DNA of 64,000 nucleotides from Erythrobacter sp. (lineage in GTDB: Bacteria > Pseudomonadota > Alphaproteobacteria > Sphingomonadales > Sphingomonadaceae): NCBI RefSeq assembly GCF_035194505.1, contig NZ_CP136573.1:868001-932000 (forward strand), in the 5' to 3' direction. Positions 16,431-26,808 of this stretch are shown piece by piece. Within the stretch, counting starts at the first letter, position 1; every line of letters begins with the position of its first letter. A model generated the notes under the pieces. It saw nothing but the letters and a program-made list of their open reading frames with translations. It was not told where the DNA came from and did not search any database. Both the position numbers and the translations under genes were made by a program.

Positions 16431-16766
16431 ATGTCGATCCGCCTCGCCCCCGCCTTCGATCCCGCCCGCACCGCCGGTCGCCATGCGGCAGGGCGCGGGC
16501 TGGTGACGCGCGTGCGGGTGCTGGCGGCCAATGATGATGGCGCTGAGGATGAGGCCCCGGTTCCCGGTGCCTTCGATCCGGTGCTGGTCGAGGCACTGCG
16601 CCACTTTGCGCGCCACGGGCTCGATGCACCGCGCGTCGCCCATGCCGAGGCGGTTCATGCCGCTGGCGAAGGCAATGATCCGGCCACGGAGCGCTGGATC
16701 GCGATCACCGGAATGTTCGACCGCCGCCTTGCCGCAGCGGCAAAGCGCGATCTGATCCCGGCGTGA
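16431..16766 (+). CDS. small conserved-looking protein of unknown function
   Basis: 111 aa from ATG 16431 (AGGA about 12 nt upstream). The first 30 residues look unstructured (MSIRLAPAFDPARTAG); the rest is mostly helical with VEALRHFARHGLDAPRVAHAEA and WIAITGMFDRRLAAA. No motif recognised. The frame is open further upstream (to 16245), but that part overlaps the hydrolase gene and is unlikely. Confidence 0.55.
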   Translation: MSIRLAPAFDPARTAGRHAAGRGLVTRVRVLAANDDGAEDEAPVPGAFDPVLVEALRHFARHGLDAPRVAHAEAVHAAGEGNDPATERWIAITGMFDRRLAAAAKRDLIPA

Positions 16767-17014
16767 CAGGCCTCACGCCGCTTACGCGCTTTCCCTGATG
16801 CCTTGGGTGCAGCAGCTTAATGCAACTGCGAACTGTTTGCAAAGATAGTTGGCCAAAGCGGGTTTTTGATGGTTGCAATCGGCCTTTGAGCGGCCTACCG
16901 CCCGTCTCGTAACGGGTGCCCGGTCGCTTGGGACGGGGGCTGGCACCGGCGTCACGCTCTCGCATGCGCCTCAACAACTTCGTCCCGATGGATCAGGGAA
17001 GGAAGTCCTCAATC

Positions 17015-17977
17015 ATGGCCCGCAAGAAGATCGCCCTCGTCGGCGCCGGGAATATCGGCGGCACCCTCGCTCACCTCGCCGCCACCAAAGGCCTTGGCGA
17101 TGTGGTTCTGTTCGACGTGGTCGAAGGCGTGCCGCAGGGCAAGGCGCTGGACCTGTCACAGTGCGGCCCGGTCGAAGGCTTCGATGCCAGCATCAAGGGT
17201 TCGAATGACTATGCCGACATCGCCGGCGCTGACGTTGTCATCGTCACCGCAGGCGTCGCGCGTAAGCCCGGCATGAGCCGCGATGACCTGCTCGGCATCA
17301 ACCTCAAGGTGATGAAGGCTGTGGGCGAAGGCATTGCTGCCAACTGCCCCGATGCCTTCGTGATCTGCATCACCAACCCGCTCGACGCGATGGTCTGGGC
17401 GCTGCGCGAGTTTTCTGGCCTGCCCGCCAACAAGGTCGTCGGCATGGCCGGCGTGCTGGACTCGGCGCGCTTTGCCACCTTCCTCGCGTGGGAATTCGGT
17501 GTGAGCGTGAAGGACGTGAACGCCTTCGTGCTCGGCGGCCACGGCGACACCATGGTGCCGGTGCTGTCCTACTCGACCATCAACGGCATTCCGGTCGCCG
17601 ACATGGCCAAAATCAAGGGCATCTCGGAAGAGCGCCTGGGCGAGATCGTCAAGCGCACGCGTTCGGGCGGCGGCGAGATCGTCGCGCTGCTCGGCACCGG
17701 CTCGGCCTATTACGCCCCCGCCACCAGCGCGATCGCGATGGCCGAAGCCTATCTCTATGACCAGAAGCGCATCCTGCCCTGCGCGGTGCAGGTTGACGGC
17801 CAGTACGGCGTCGACGGGCTCTACGTGGGCGTCCCCGTAGTGATCGGCGCAGGCGGCGCAGAGGAAGTGATCGAGATCAGCCTCACCGACGAGGAAAAGG
17901 CCAACCTCGGCGTCAGCGTCGATGCGGTCAAGGAACTGCTTGAAGCGTGCAAGGCGCTGGATGGCAGCCTTGCGTGA
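17015..17977 (+). CDS. mdh: malate dehydrogenase
   Basis: 320 aa, LDH-like NAD-dependent malate dehydrogenase interconverting malate and oxaloacetate in the TCA cycle. The Rossmann GAGNIGG is at 10-16, substrate arginines lie around ARKPGMSRDD and INDPN-like ITNPLDAMVW, and the catalytic His is in GGHGDTMVP (about 176). ATG 17015 has a GGAAG ribosome site 9 nt upstream; the frame extends upstream but with no MDH-like residues. First gene of the TCA cluster. Confidence 0.97.
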   Translation: MARKKIALVGAGNIGGTLAHLAATKGLGDVVLFDVVEGVPQGKALDLSQCGPVEGFDASIKGSNDYADIAGADVVIVTAGVARKPGMSRDDLLGINLKVMKAVGEGIAANCPDAFVICITNPLDAMVWALREFSGLPANKVVGMAGVLDSARFATFLAWEFGVSVKDVNAFVLGGHGDTMVPVLSYSTINGIPVADMAKIKGISEERLGEIVKRTRSGGGEIVALLGTGSAYYAPATSAIAMAEAYLYDQKRILPCAVQVDGQYGVDGLYVGVPVVIGAGGAEEVIEISLTDEEKANLGVSVDAVKELLEACKALDGSLA

Positions 17978-18222
17978 AGACGGTCAGCAAGATCGGCGTT
18001 GCGGCAATGGTGATCGGCCCGATCATCGCCTCGGTGCCGTTCGTGCTGCCTTGCGAAGCTCTGAATAGTGGTGGCTGCGGAGACGGACAGGCACTGCTGA
18101 TCTACCCCTTCCTGGGCCTGTCGGCAGCGGGTTTGGGTTTCCTGCTGTTACTCGGAACCCTGATCGCCCGACTGGTCAAACCTACGAACCCAGAAATCCA
18201 AGACGAAAAGGTCAATTCCTGA
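17974..18222 (+). CDS. small two-helix membrane protein
   Basis: 82 aa starting at a GTG that overlaps the mdh stop (GTGA) and ending at TGATG with the sucD start, so it is translationally coupled on both sides. It has two transmembrane segments (about 5-25 and 42-65), a short loop with two Cys (PCEALNSGGCGDG) between them and a charged C-terminus. Family not recognised. It occupies the place where sucC often lies. Its tight coupling argues that it is real. Confidence 0.7.
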   Translation: MKTVSKIGVAAMVIGPIIASVPFVLPCEALNSGGCGDGQALLIYPFLGLSAAGLGFLLLLGTLIARLVKPTNPEIQDEKVNS

Positions 18223-19112
18223 TGTCCATCCTCGTAAACAAAGACACCAAGGTCATCACCCAGGGGATGACCGGCAACACCGGCACCTTCCACACCCAGG
18301 CCGCGCTCGATTACGGGACGCAGATGGTCGGCGGCGTGACCCCCGGCAAGGGCGGCACCACCCATATCGGCCTGCCGCAGTTCGACACCGTGCGCGAAGC
18401 CAAGGCTGCGACCGGCGCGACCGCTTCGTGCATCTACGTCCCGCCGCCGTTCGCCGCTGACGCGATCTGCGAAGCGATCGATGCCGAGATCGAGCTGATC
18501 ATCTGCATCACCGAAGGCATTCCGGTGCTCGACATGGTCCGCGCCAAGCGCGCGCTTCAGGGCTCCAAGTCGCGCCTCATCGGCCCCAACTGCCCCGGTG
18601 TGCTGACCCCGAACGAGTGCAAGATCGGCATCATGCCGGCCAACATCTTCAAGAAGGGCTCTGTCGGCATCGTCTCGCGCTCGGGCACGCTCACCTATGA
18701 AGCCGTGCACCAGACCACCATGGCAGGCCTCGGCCAGACCACCGCGGTCGGCATCGGCGGCGATCCGGTCAACGGCACCAACTTCATCGACGTGCTCGAC
18801 CTGTTCCTCGACGATCCGGAAACCGAAAGCATCATCATGATCGGCGAAATCGGCGGTTCGGCTGAAGAAGAAGCCGCCGCCTTCATCAAGGCCGAGCGCG
18901 CCAAGGGCCGTTCGAAGCCGATGGTCGGCTTCATCGCCGGGCGCACCGCGCCTCCGGGCCGCCGCATGGGCCACGCTGGCGCCATCGTCAGCGGTGGTCA
19001 GGGCGGCGCCGAGGACAAGATCGCGGCGATGGAAGATGCGGGCATCCGCGTCAGCCCCTCGCCCTCGCTGCTCGGCGAAACGCTGGCCGCGATGCTGAAA
19101 GAGAACGCCTGA
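18222..19112 (+). CDS. sucD: succinate-CoA ligase subunit alpha
   Basis: 296 aa. With SucC it converts succinyl-CoA, ADP or GDP and phosphate to succinate and nucleoside triphosphate. The CoA-binding N-terminus (TKVITQGMTGNTGTFH), IGPNCPGVLTP, GIVSRSGTLTYE and the phosphohistidine segment RRMGHAGAIV (His about 250) are intact. The beta subunit gene sucC is not in this window, unlike many alphaproteobacterial mdh-sucCD clusters, so it must be encoded elsewhere. Confidence 0.97.
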   Translation: MSILVNKDTKVITQGMTGNTGTFHTQAALDYGTQMVGGVTPGKGGTTHIGLPQFDTVREAKAATGATASCIYVPPPFAADAICEAIDAEIELIICITEGIPVLDMVRAKRALQGSKSRLIGPNCPGVLTPNECKIGIMPANIFKKGSVGIVSRSGTLTYEAVHQTTMAGLGQTTAVGIGGDPVNGTNFIDVLDLFLDDPETESIIMIGEIGGSAEEEAAAFIKAERAKGRSKPMVGFIAGRTAPPGRRMGHAGAIVSGGQGGAEDKIAAMEDAGIRVSPSPSLLGETLAAMLKENA

Positions 19113-19125
19113 TCTGACGACTAAC

Positions 19126-19154
19126 GGCCCCTCGCACGCGTGACGCGAGGGGCC
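19126..19154 (+). terminator. strong hairpin between sucD and sucA
   Basis: A perfect 10-pair stem GGCCCCTCGC/GCGAGGGGCC with a 9-nt loop is followed by a C/T-rich tract rather than a U-run. It may partly terminate or set the processing and stability boundary between mdh-sucD and sucAB-lpd mRNA. Confidence 0.55.
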
Positions 19155-19190
19155 ATGAATTCCCCCTTTCTCCTCCCCAGGAGTCCCGAC

Positions 19191-21986
19191 ATGGGCAACG
19201 AACAGCAGAACTTCATCCCGGCCTTCAGCGATCAGGAAGGCCCGCAGCCCGGCCCTTCGTGGGCGAAGCGCGGCTGGCTCGATACGCTGGCGGACAGCGG
19301 CGCGGATCTCACCGCGGCGATGGACCCGACCGAGATGAAGATCGCGCTCGCCAAGGCGGCCAAGGATGCCGGCAAGGCGGCTGATCCGCAGGCTATCGAA
19401 AAGGCGGCCAAGCTCTCGATCGCGGCGATGACGCTGGTGCGGCTCTACCGTGTGCGCGGCCACATGGCGGCGGACCTCGATCCGCTCGGCCTCAGCAACC
19501 GCGAAGGCCCGGCTGATCTCACGCTCGAATGGCACGGCCTTGCGGGCAAGGAGAACGAGGACGTCTATGTCGGCGGCGTGCTGGGCATGGAGTGGACCAC
19601 GGTCGGCAAGCTCCACCAACGCCTGCGCGAAGTGTACTGCGGCAAGGTCGGCCTTGAATACATGCACATCGCCGACACCGAGGAACGCCGCTTCCTGCAG
19701 GACAAGTTCGAAAAGCCCGGCGAGACGATCCAGTTCACCCCCGAAGGCAAGAAGGCGATCCTCGCCGCCGTGCTGCGCGGGGAAGGCTACGAGGAATTCC
19801 TCGCCAAGAAATATGTCGGCACCAAGCGCTTCGGCCTTGATGGCGGCGAATCCATGATCCCGGCGCTGGAAGCCGTGATCAAGCACGGCGGCAGCGCGGG
19901 CGTGCGCGAGATCATCTACGGCATGGCCCACCGCGGCCGGTTGAACGTGCTCGCCAACGTGATGGCCAAGCCCTACCGCGTGATCTTCCACGAATTCTCC
20001 GGCGGCAGCGCCAGCCCCGATGATGTCGGCGGCTCGGGCGACGTGAAGTATCACCTCGGCACCTCGACCGACCGCGAGTTCGACGGGATTTCGGTGCACA
20101 TGAGCCTCGTGCCCAACCCCTCGCACCTCGAAGCGGTGAACCCGGTGGTGCTCGGCAAGGTGCGCGCGCAGCAGGCGATCCGCGACGATCTGAAGAAGAA
20201 GGATCAGGTGCTCCCCGTCCTCATCCACGGCGATGCGGCCTTTGCGGGCCAGGGCGTCGTGTGGGAGAGCCTCTCGCTCTCGGGCGTGCCGGGTTACGAC
20301 ACCGGCGGCTGCGTCCACTTCATCATCAACAACCAGATCGGCTTCACCACTTCGCCGAAATTCGCGCGTTCCTCGCCCTATCCCTCGGATGTGGCCAAAG
20401 GCGTGATGGCGCCGATCCTGCATGTGAACGGCGATGATCCCGAAGCGGTGACCTTCGCCTGCAAGCTCGCGGTCGAATATCGCCAGACCTTCCACCGCGA
20501 TGTCGTGATCGACATGTGGTGCTACCGCCGCTTTGGCCACAACGAGGGCGACGAGCCCAAGTTCACCCAGCCGCTGATGTACGACAAGATCCGCGCCCAC
20601 CCCAAGGTCAGCGTCTCCTACGAAGCGCGGCTGGTGCGTGAGGGCGTGGTTCCGGCTGGCACGCGCGAGCAGATCGCCGCCGATTTCGTCGCTCTGCTGG
20701 AAGACGAGTTCGAGGCGGGCAAGAACTACAAGGCCAACGAGGCCGACTGGTTCGGCGGCCGCTGGAGCGGGCTCAACAAGCCGGCGGACCCGGAAACCGC
20801 GCGCCGCTCGGTCGAAACCGCGATCGAGCCCAAGACGCTGGATTCGCTCGGCCGCGTGCTGACCGAAGTCCCTGCCGATCTCGAAATCCACAAGACATTG
20901 GACCGCGTGCTCGCCGCCAAGCGCGAAATGTTCAGCTCGGGCGAAGGCTTCGACTGGGCGACCGCCGAGGCGCTGGCTTTCGGCAGCCTGGTGATGGAAG
21001 GCTACGGGGTGCGCCTCTCGGGGCAGGACTCCGGGCGCGGCACCTTCAGCCAGCGCCACGCCGTGTGGGTCGACCAGAAGAACGAGCGCAAATTCGTGCC
21101 GCTCTCCACGCTCCCGCATGGCAAGTTCGAAGTGCACGATTCCACCCTTTCGGAATATGGCGTGCTCGGCTTCGAATATGGTTTCGCCATGGCCGATCCG
21201 CGCAGCCTCGTGCTGTGGGAAGGCCAGTTCGGCGACTTCGCCAACGGTGCCCAGATCATGATCGACCAGTTCGTGGCGAGCGGCGAGAGCAAGTGGCTGC
21301 GCGCCAACGGCCTCGTGATGCTGCTGCCGCACGGCTATGAAGGCCAGGGCCCCGAGCACTCCTCGGCGCGCCTCGAGCGCTTCCTCCAGCTGTGCGCCGA
21401 CGACAATATGTGCGTGTGCAACATCACCTCGCCGGCGAACTACTTCCACGTGCTGCGCCGCCAGATGCTGCGGAGCTTCCGCAAGCCGCTCGTCATCATG
21501 AGCCCCAAGTCGCTGCTGCGCCACCCGATGGCCAAGAGCGCCAAGGCCGATTTCCTCGGCGAAAAGCAGTTCCGCCGCATCCTCTCGGATACGAAGGACA
21601 TTGCCGACGACAAGGTGCGCCGTCTGGTGCTGTGCTCGGGCAAGGTCGCCTATGACCTGATCGAAGCGCGCGATGCGGCGGGCAAGGAAGATGTCTCGAT
21701 CGTCCGGATCGAGCAGCTCTTCCCCTTCCCCGGCGATCCGCTGGCGATCCGCCTCAAGCGCATGACAAACCTCAAGGAGGTGGTCTGGTGTCAGGAAGAG
21801 CCGCGCAACAATGGCGCGTGGTTCTTCGTGAACGAGCGGATCGAGGAATCGCTCACCGCAGCCGGCCACGCAGGCATGCGCCCGGTCTATGCCGGCCGTG
21901 ATGCCGCCGCCTCCCCCGCGACCGGTCTCGCCAGCCGCCACAAGGCCCAGCAGGAAGCGCTCGTCGCTGCCGCGCTGGGGCTGTAA
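19191..21986 (+). CDS. sucA: 2-oxoglutarate dehydrogenase E1 component
   Basis: 931 aa thiamine-diphosphate enzyme that decarboxylates 2-oxoglutarate and hands succinyl to the E2 lipoyl domain. It shows the E1 N-terminal tail, HRGRLNVLANVMAKP, the ThDP motif GDAAFAGQG...NNQIGFTT (about 345-378), RRFGHNEGDEP and the C-terminal half with YEGQGPEHSSARLERFLQ. Start MGNEQQNF at 19191 is preceded by AGGAG; the open frame upstream overlaps the hairpin and is not coding. Length matches the family. Confidence 0.97.
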   Translation: MGNEQQNFIPAFSDQEGPQPGPSWAKRGWLDTLADSGADLTAAMDPTEMKIALAKAAKDAGKAADPQAIEKAAKLSIAAMTLVRLYRVRGHMAADLDPLGLSNREGPADLTLEWHGLAGKENEDVYVGGVLGMEWTTVGKLHQRLREVYCGKVGLEYMHIADTEERRFLQDKFEKPGETIQFTPEGKKAILAAVLRGEGYEEFLAKKYVGTKRFGLDGGESMIPALEAVIKHGGSAGVREIIYGMAHRGRLNVLANVMAKPYRVIFHEFSGGSASPDDVGGSGDVKYHLGTSTDREFDGISVHMSLVPNPSHLEAVNPVVLGKVRAQQAIRDDLKKKDQVLPVLIHGDAAFAGQGVVWESLSLSGVPGYDTGGCVHFIINNQIGFTTSPKFARSSPYPSDVAKGVMAPILHVNGDDPEAVTFACKLAVEYRQTFHRDVVIDMWCYRRFGHNEGDEPKFTQPLMYDKIRAHPKVSVSYEARLVREGVVPAGTREQIAADFVALLEDEFEAGKNYKANEADWFGGRWSGLNKPADPETARRSVETAIEPKTLDSLGRVLTEVPADLEIHKTLDRVLAAKREMFSSGEGFDWATAEALAFGSLVMEGYGVRLSGQDSGRGTFSQRHAVWVDQKNERKFVPLSTLPHGKFEVHDSTLSEYGVLGFEYGFAMADPRSLVLWEGQFGDFANGAQIMIDQFVASGESKWLRANGLVMLLPHGYEGQGPEHSSARLERFLQLCADDNMCVCNITSPANYFHVLRRQMLRSFRKPLVIMSPKSLLRHPMAKSAKADFLGEKQFRRILSDTKDIADDKVRRLVLCSGKVAYDLIEARDAAGKEDVSIVRIEQLFPFPGDPLAIRLKRMTNLKEVVWCQEEPRNNGAWFFVNERIEESLTAAGHAGMRPVYAGRDAAASPATGLASRHKAQQEALVAAALGL

Positions 21987-22038
21987 CGGCCCGCCACACT
22001 TCACACGAGATTAAAGCAAGTTTCAGGAACCCATTAAA

Positions 22039-23268
<1,230 letters not shown>

Positions 23269-23282
23269 GGAACCGATGCGCC

Positions 23283-23753
23283 ATGCTCGTCCGGTTGCGC
23301 ACCAGCCTGCAGATTGCCCTCACAAAGGTGCGGGCTGTGTGGCTGCGCGGGATCTGGGGCATGGATATCGGCGCGGATGTGCGGATTTCGGGGAAGGCCT
23401 TTATCGATTTCACCCATCCGGCGGGCCTGCATATCGGCGATGCCACGATGATCGCTCCGGGCGCGCGCATCCTGACCCACGATTTCGTCGGCGGCTATCA
23501 CCGCGATACACATATCGGGGCGCGCTGTTTTGTCGGGGCCAATGCGATCATCCTGCCGGGGGTGAGCATCGGGGACCAGTGCATCATTGCCGCGGGCGCG
23601 GTGGTGACAGAGGATGTTCCCAAGGGCTCGCTCGTCGCCGGAAATCCGGCCCGGATCATCCGCTCAGGGATAACCACCACGCGTCACGGACGCACACTCG
23701 CATCCACCTTCGAGGCCGTCCGCGCCGAGATTGCCCATCGCCAGAATGTTTAG
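23283..23753 (+). CDS. left-handed beta-helix acyltransferase
   Basis: 156 aa O-acetyltransferase-like protein with hexapeptide repeats (GADVRISGKAFIDF, IGDATMIAPGARI, IGARCFVGANAIILPGVSIGDQ) and the LVAGNPARIIR end of maltose/colanic-acid acetyltransferases. Acceptor unknown, possibly a surface sugar. It starts 14 bp after the sucB stop and ends 39 bp before lpd, so it is embedded in the OGDH operon although its function is unrelated. Confidence 0.8.
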   Translation: MLVRLRTSLQIALTKVRAVWLRGIWGMDIGADVRISGKAFIDFTHPAGLHIGDATMIAPGARILTHDFVGGYHRDTHIGARCFVGANAIILPGVSIGDQCIIAAGAVVTEDVPKGSLVAGNPARIIRSGITTTRHGRTLASTFEAVRAEIAHRQNV

Positions 23754-23792
23754 CGTCACCACATAGACGCAGGAAGAAACAGGATCACCCCA

Positions 23793-25199
23793 ATGGCTGA
23801 CCATAATTACGATTACGACGTGCTGATCATCGGTGCCGGGCCCGGCGGCTATGTCGCGGCGATCCGTGCCGCGCAGCTTGGCCTCAAGACCGCTTGTGTG
23901 GAATCGCGCGAGACGCTGGGCGGCACCTGCCTCAATGTCGGCTGCATTCCCTCGAAGGCGCTGCTGCACGGCTCGGAACTGTTCGAGGAAGCCGCGGGCG
24001 GCCATTTCGCCACCTGGGGCATCACCGCTACCCCGACGCTCGACCTCGGCAAGATGATGGCCGAAAAGACCAAGGCCGTGGGCGAGCTGACGGGGGGAAT
24101 CGAATTCCTGTTCAAGAAGAACAAGGTCACCTGGCTCAAGGGCCATGCCGCCTTCGAAGACGCGCACACCGTGAACGTCGCGGGCGAAAAGGTCACCGCC
24201 AAGGACATCGTCATCGCCACCGGCTCCAGCGTGACGCCGCTGCCGGGTGTTGCGGTCGACAACGCAGGCAAGCGCATCGTCGATTCCACCGGCGCTCTCG
24301 ATCTTGAAGAAGTGCCCGAGCACCTCGTGGTGATCGGCGGCGGCGTGATCGGCCTCGAACTGGGCAGCGTGTGGCGGCGTCTCGGCGCCAAGGTCACCGT
24401 GGTGGAATTCCTCGACCAGCTGCTTCCCGGCATGGACGGCGAAGTGCGCAAGGAAGCGCAGAAGATCTTCAAGAAGCAGGGCATGGACATGATGCTCGGC
24501 CACAAGGTCACCGGCGCAAGCGTCAAGGGCAAGACCGTTACCCTCACCGTCGAACCGGCGGCGGGCGGCGAGGCCAAGACCGTCACCGCCAGCCACGTGC
24601 TGGTCGCGATCGGCCGGCGCGCCAACACCGATGGCCTCGCGCTCGACAAGGCGGGGCTTGCCGTCAACAATCGCGGGCAGATCGATATCGACCACGATTT
24701 CCGAACCAGTGTCCCCGGCATTTGGGCGATCGGCGACGTCGTGCCCGGCCCGATGCTCGCCCACAAGGCCGAGGATGAAGGCATTGCCGTGGCAGAGAAC
24801 ATCGCCGGCCTTACCGGCATCGTGAACCACGATGTGATCCCCAGCGTCGTCTACACCGCGCCGGAAATCGCGGGCGTGGGCATCACCGAGGAGCAAGCCA
24901 AGGAGAAGGGCCTCGCCGTCAAGGTCGGCAAGTTCCCGATGATGGCCAACTCCCGCGCCAAGGCCAACCGCGACACCGACGGCTTCGTCAAGGTGATCGC
25001 GGACGCCGCAACCGACCGCGTGGTGGGCGTGTGGATGATCAACTCGCTGGCTGGCACGATGATCGCCCAGGCCGCGCAGGCGATGGAATTCGGCGCGACC
25101 TCCGAGGATATCGCCTACACCTGCCACGCGCACCCGACCCACGCCGAAGCCTTCAAGGAAGCGGCGATGGCGGTAACGGGCAAGCCGATCCACATGTGA
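23793..25199 (+). CDS. lpdA: dihydrolipoyl dehydrogenase (E3)
   Basis: 468 aa FAD-dependent disulfide reductase that reoxidises dihydrolipoyl groups with NAD. FAD motif GAGPGGYVAAIRAAQLG (about 13-29), redox cysteines in GGTCLNVGCIPSK (about 42-54), NAD motif GGGVIGLELGSVWRRLG and the C-terminal catalytic pair HAHPTHAEA are present. Placement after sucAB indicates the partner of the OGDH complex; it may serve other complexes too. Confidence 0.97.
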   Translation: MADHNYDYDVLIIGAGPGGYVAAIRAAQLGLKTACVESRETLGGTCLNVGCIPSKALLHGSELFEEAAGGHFATWGITATPTLDLGKMMAEKTKAVGELTGGIEFLFKKNKVTWLKGHAAFEDAHTVNVAGEKVTAKDIVIATGSSVTPLPGVAVDNAGKRIVDSTGALDLEEVPEHLVVIGGGVIGLELGSVWRRLGAKVTVVEFLDQLLPGMDGEVRKEAQKIFKKQGMDMMLGHKVTGASVKGKTVTLTVEPAAGGEAKTVTASHVLVAIGRRANTDGLALDKAGLAVNNRGQIDIDHDFRTSVPGIWAIGDVVPGPMLAHKAEDEGIAVAENIAGLTGIVNHDVIPSVVYTAPEIAGVGITEEQAKEKGLAVKVGKFPMMANSRAKANRDTDGFVKVIADAATDRVVGVWMINSLAGTMIAQAAQAMEFGATSEDIAYTCHAHPTHAEAFKEAAMAVTGKPIHM

Positions 25200-25203
25200 T
25201 CGG

Positions 25204-26727
25204 GTGCGGGGCGTGGAGGGCGCAGGGGCAAGGCTGAGGAGCGGGTTCGCCTCGCTCCTGGCTCCGTTCCTGGCGACCGCCCTCGCCCTGCTGCCAGGCT
25301 GCAGCAAGGCGGCTGCCGATGCTTCTGCCGCTCCGCCGCGCGCCAGCGATCCGATCATCATCCCGCAGCAGGCATCGAGCATCGCGGTCGATCTCAAGGT
25401 CGATCTGGCCGATCTCGAAGCGACGCTCGAACGCGAGCTGCCGCGCGAATTGTGGCAGATCGATCAGCCCGAGAGCGAATGCGTGCCCTCGAAGACGGTC
25501 GATCTGGCGCTGTTCGAGGTCAAATCGCCGACCATCAAATGCCGGATTGTCGGCAGGGTGACGCGCGGGCGTCTGCGGCTGACAGGGCGCGGACAGGCCT
25601 TGAGCGTGACCCTGCCGGTGCGCGGCACGCTGGCGGCGCGCGATATCGCGGGCGTGCTCAAGGGCGAGACCGGCACCGGCGCGGCCGAGGCGGCGCTCTC
25701 GCTCAGGCTCGATCTCACCCCCGACTGGCGGCTCGCCGGCACCACCCGGCTCGATTACCGCTGGACCCGCGCGCCGGGGATCGACTTTCTCGGGCGGCGG
25801 ATCACCTTTACCGACGAGGCTGACCGCGAGCTGCGCCCGGTCACGCGCGCAATCGAGCAGATCATCGCCCGCGAACTGGCGCGCCTGCCGGTCAAGAGCG
25901 CGGCGGCGGCAGGCTGGCGCGAGGCGCATCAGGTGTTCAATCTCAACCGCGAGAACCCGCCCGCTTGGGGCCGCCTCACCCCGCAGCGCTTCCGCTTTGG
26001 CGGCTATGATGTGACAGGCCGCAGCCTGACCCTGCGCTTGGGGCTCGATGCGCAGGCCGAAACCTTCCTTGGCGCAAAGCCCGATCCCGTCACCCCCGGC
26101 CCGCTCCCCGCGCTGGCCCGCCGCGCCAAGGACGCGCCCCAATCAGTCCTGCATATTCCGGTGGTAGCCGAATATGCCGTGCTCGAACCCGTGATCGCCA
26201 AGGCCCTCGCCAAGCGCGCCGCGCGGCCTTTCGCGATCAAGGATTACGGCACCGTCACCGCAAGCTTCGAGGATATCGAGGTCTATGGCACGAGCGACGG
26301 GCGCATCGCGGTCGGCGGGCGGTTTGCCGCGACCTCGGATCTGCCGCTGATCACCAGCGCCAGGGGGCAGATCTGGCTCACCGCCCAGCCCGTCAACACC
26401 GCCGGTTCGCGCGAAGTGCGGTTTGTGGATGTGAAGGTCAGCGGTGCGACCGATATCACCGGCGAGGCCTTCCTGTTTGCGCTCGCCAATTCGCCCGAGC
26501 TTCAGGACACGATCACCGGGGCGCTGGCACAGAATTTCGAGAACGATTTTGCCAAGCTGCGCGGCAAGATCGATCGCGCGCTGGCCGCCCGCAAAGGCCG
26601 GCTGACCGACTATGCGATCACCATCGAAGCGGTCGAAACCGGCGTCATCCGCGCCCATGGCGCAGGCCTCTACCTCCCCGTCGATGTCACCGCCCGCATC
26701 ACCGCGAGCCTGCGCAAGCTGGATTGA
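25204..26727 (+). CDS. DUF4403 family lipoprotein
   Basis: 507 aa from GTG 25204, 4 bp after lpd. Signal sequence with lipobox LLPGC (Cys about 37). The mature part is a long beta-rich protein of the DUF4403 pattern, with repeated TULIP-like features: AVDLKVDLADLEATLERELP, a central LRLGLDAQAETFLG and the C-terminal ALAQNFENDFAKLRGKIDRAL. An envelope-associated function is likely; the biochemical role is unknown. Confidence 0.75.
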   Translation: MRGVEGAGARLRSGFASLLAPFLATALALLPGCSKAAADASAAPPRASDPIIIPQQASSIAVDLKVDLADLEATLERELPRELWQIDQPESECVPSKTVDLALFEVKSPTIKCRIVGRVTRGRLRLTGRGQALSVTLPVRGTLAARDIAGVLKGETGTGAAEAALSLRLDLTPDWRLAGTTRLDYRWTRAPGIDFLGRRITFTDEADRELRPVTRAIEQIIARELARLPVKSAAAAGWREAHQVFNLNRENPPAWGRLTPQRFRFGGYDVTGRSLTLRLGLDAQAETFLGAKPDPVTPGPLPALARRAKDAPQSVLHIPVVAEYAVLEPVIAKALAKRAARPFAIKDYGTVTASFEDIEVYGTSDGRIAVGGRFAATSDLPLITSARGQIWLTAQPVNTAGSREVRFVDVKVSGATDITGEAFLFALANSPELQDTITGALAQNFENDFAKLRGKIDRALAARKGRLTDYAITIEAVETGVIRAHGAGLYLPVDVTARITASLRKLD

Positions 26728-26808
26728 GCCGGAAATCGCGGCAGGGGGCTTCCGGCAGCGCGCGGTGCAGGCTAGCATCGGCGCTGAGGGAAAGAGGGGA
26801 ATAATCGC

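Noticed and set aside
18102..22004. 1,300-codon open frame on the minus strand over sucD and sucA
   Set aside because: It is the antisense shadow of two highly conserved genes. Its translation is rich in His, Arg and Asp with no family features.
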